64,000 nt of DNA from Ifrita kowaldi (lineage: Eukaryota > Chordata > Aves > Passeriformes > Cinclosomatidae): contig VZRS01015031.1 of the NCBI GenBank assembly GCA_013398055.1, forward strand, positions 705,942 through 769,941. The letters are read 5' to 3'. The position numbers and the translations under genes are program-made. The notes beneath the pieces are model-generated. The model was not told the origin of the DNA. It made no database searches and worked only from the letters and a program-made list of their open reading frames with translations. Position 1 is the first letter of the stretch, and every line of letters begins with the position of its first letter. Shown one piece after another: positions 63,689 to 64,000 of the stretch.

Positions 63689-64000
63689 TGTGCCGGTTTG
63701 GCTAAAATTTAGCAATATATTTTTTGAGAGAAAACTAGGTTACAACTACTTTTTTTTCTACTAGGTTTGGGAAAAAAAAAGAAATTTTTTTTGAAGGAAA
63801 GTGAAAGAGCTAAAAGCTATTTATTTAACATACACACAAGAAAAAAGGATAATAATGCTAAATAATGAAATCTTTCACTGTAGAGAGAAACTTGGGAAGA
63901 TTTCAGAGTTTTTTTGTAGGTGTGGTGTCTTTCTTTTTTGGAGATGGGTGAGGGCTCACTTCCTTGGGCCTTGGGGTAAATTTTCTTGATGTGTTTTGAT
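63689..64000 (+). mobile_element. Probable LTR of a songbird endogenous retrovirus, 5' part
   Basis: TGTGCCGGTTTGGCTAAAAT starts with the TG expected of an LTR and resembles the opening of LTRs that I know from songbird genomes. The following features fit the same family from memory: an A-rich run near 63770, AAAAGCTATTTATTTAACAT, ATGAAATCTTTCACTG, AGAGAAACTTGGGAAG. The element runs past the window, so its 3' end, target duplication and any internal region are not seen. Solo LTR and full provirus cannot be distinguished. Confidence 0.5.

Noticed and set aside
1..64000. CRISPR array, bacterial operon, tRNA, rRNA or ribosome-binding sites
   Set aside because: No regularly spaced repeats or structured RNA genes were seen; the repeat families identify vertebrate nuclear DNA.

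Overview
This window looks like vertebrate nuclear DNA from a bird, and probably a songbird. The main evidence is repeat content. Several fragments match the avian CR1 retrotransposon, some ending in its characteristic 3' tail of ATTCTATG-type units (for example near 22060, 39930 and 58310). A few weaker matches resemble the ancient amniote MIR SINE. The last 310 bases resemble the start of a songbird endogenous-retrovirus LTR. I see no L1, Alu or B1 copies of the kind expected in a mammal. By eye the sequence is AT-rich (about 60%) and CpG-poor, and I found no CpG island.

I could not recognise a protein-coding gene, tRNA, rRNA, CRISPR array or bacterial feature. No open frame exceeds about 156 codons, and that longest one lies in an antisense CR1 fragment. 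The window is best read as intergenic sequence (gene desert) or the inside of a very long intron. Most entries are therefore repeats, low-complexity tracts or descriptions of unannotatable stretches.

Layout: 1-21900 is mostly unique sequence with a weak MIR, a few small tandem duplications and two AT-rich segments that resemble conserved enhancers (14215-14510, 14840-15010). 21943-25080 holds two CR1 copies, including an old one of about 1 kb. 27911-27985 is a decayed trinucleotide repeat, and 30230-30910 is a purine-rich block. 38126-41840 holds a MIR, two CR1 tails, an unclassified repeat and an AT-rich dinucleotide tract. 44873-45050 holds a clean hairpin next to a MIR-like piece. 51541-55910 carries microsatellites and homopolymer runs. 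56755-58425 is a CR1 cluster, and 63689 to the end is the LTR-like start.

The most interesting leads are splice-related. One is a textbook recursive-splice-type site at 7613/7614 (plus strand). Others are a 146-base open interval with a perfect donor on the minus strand (16660-16805), a 24-base microexon-like interval (2839-2862) and a charged open frame after a good acceptor (58096-58259). None is proven; together they could mean that the window lies in a transcribed long gene, but the plus- and minus-strand signals do not agree on one transcription direction.
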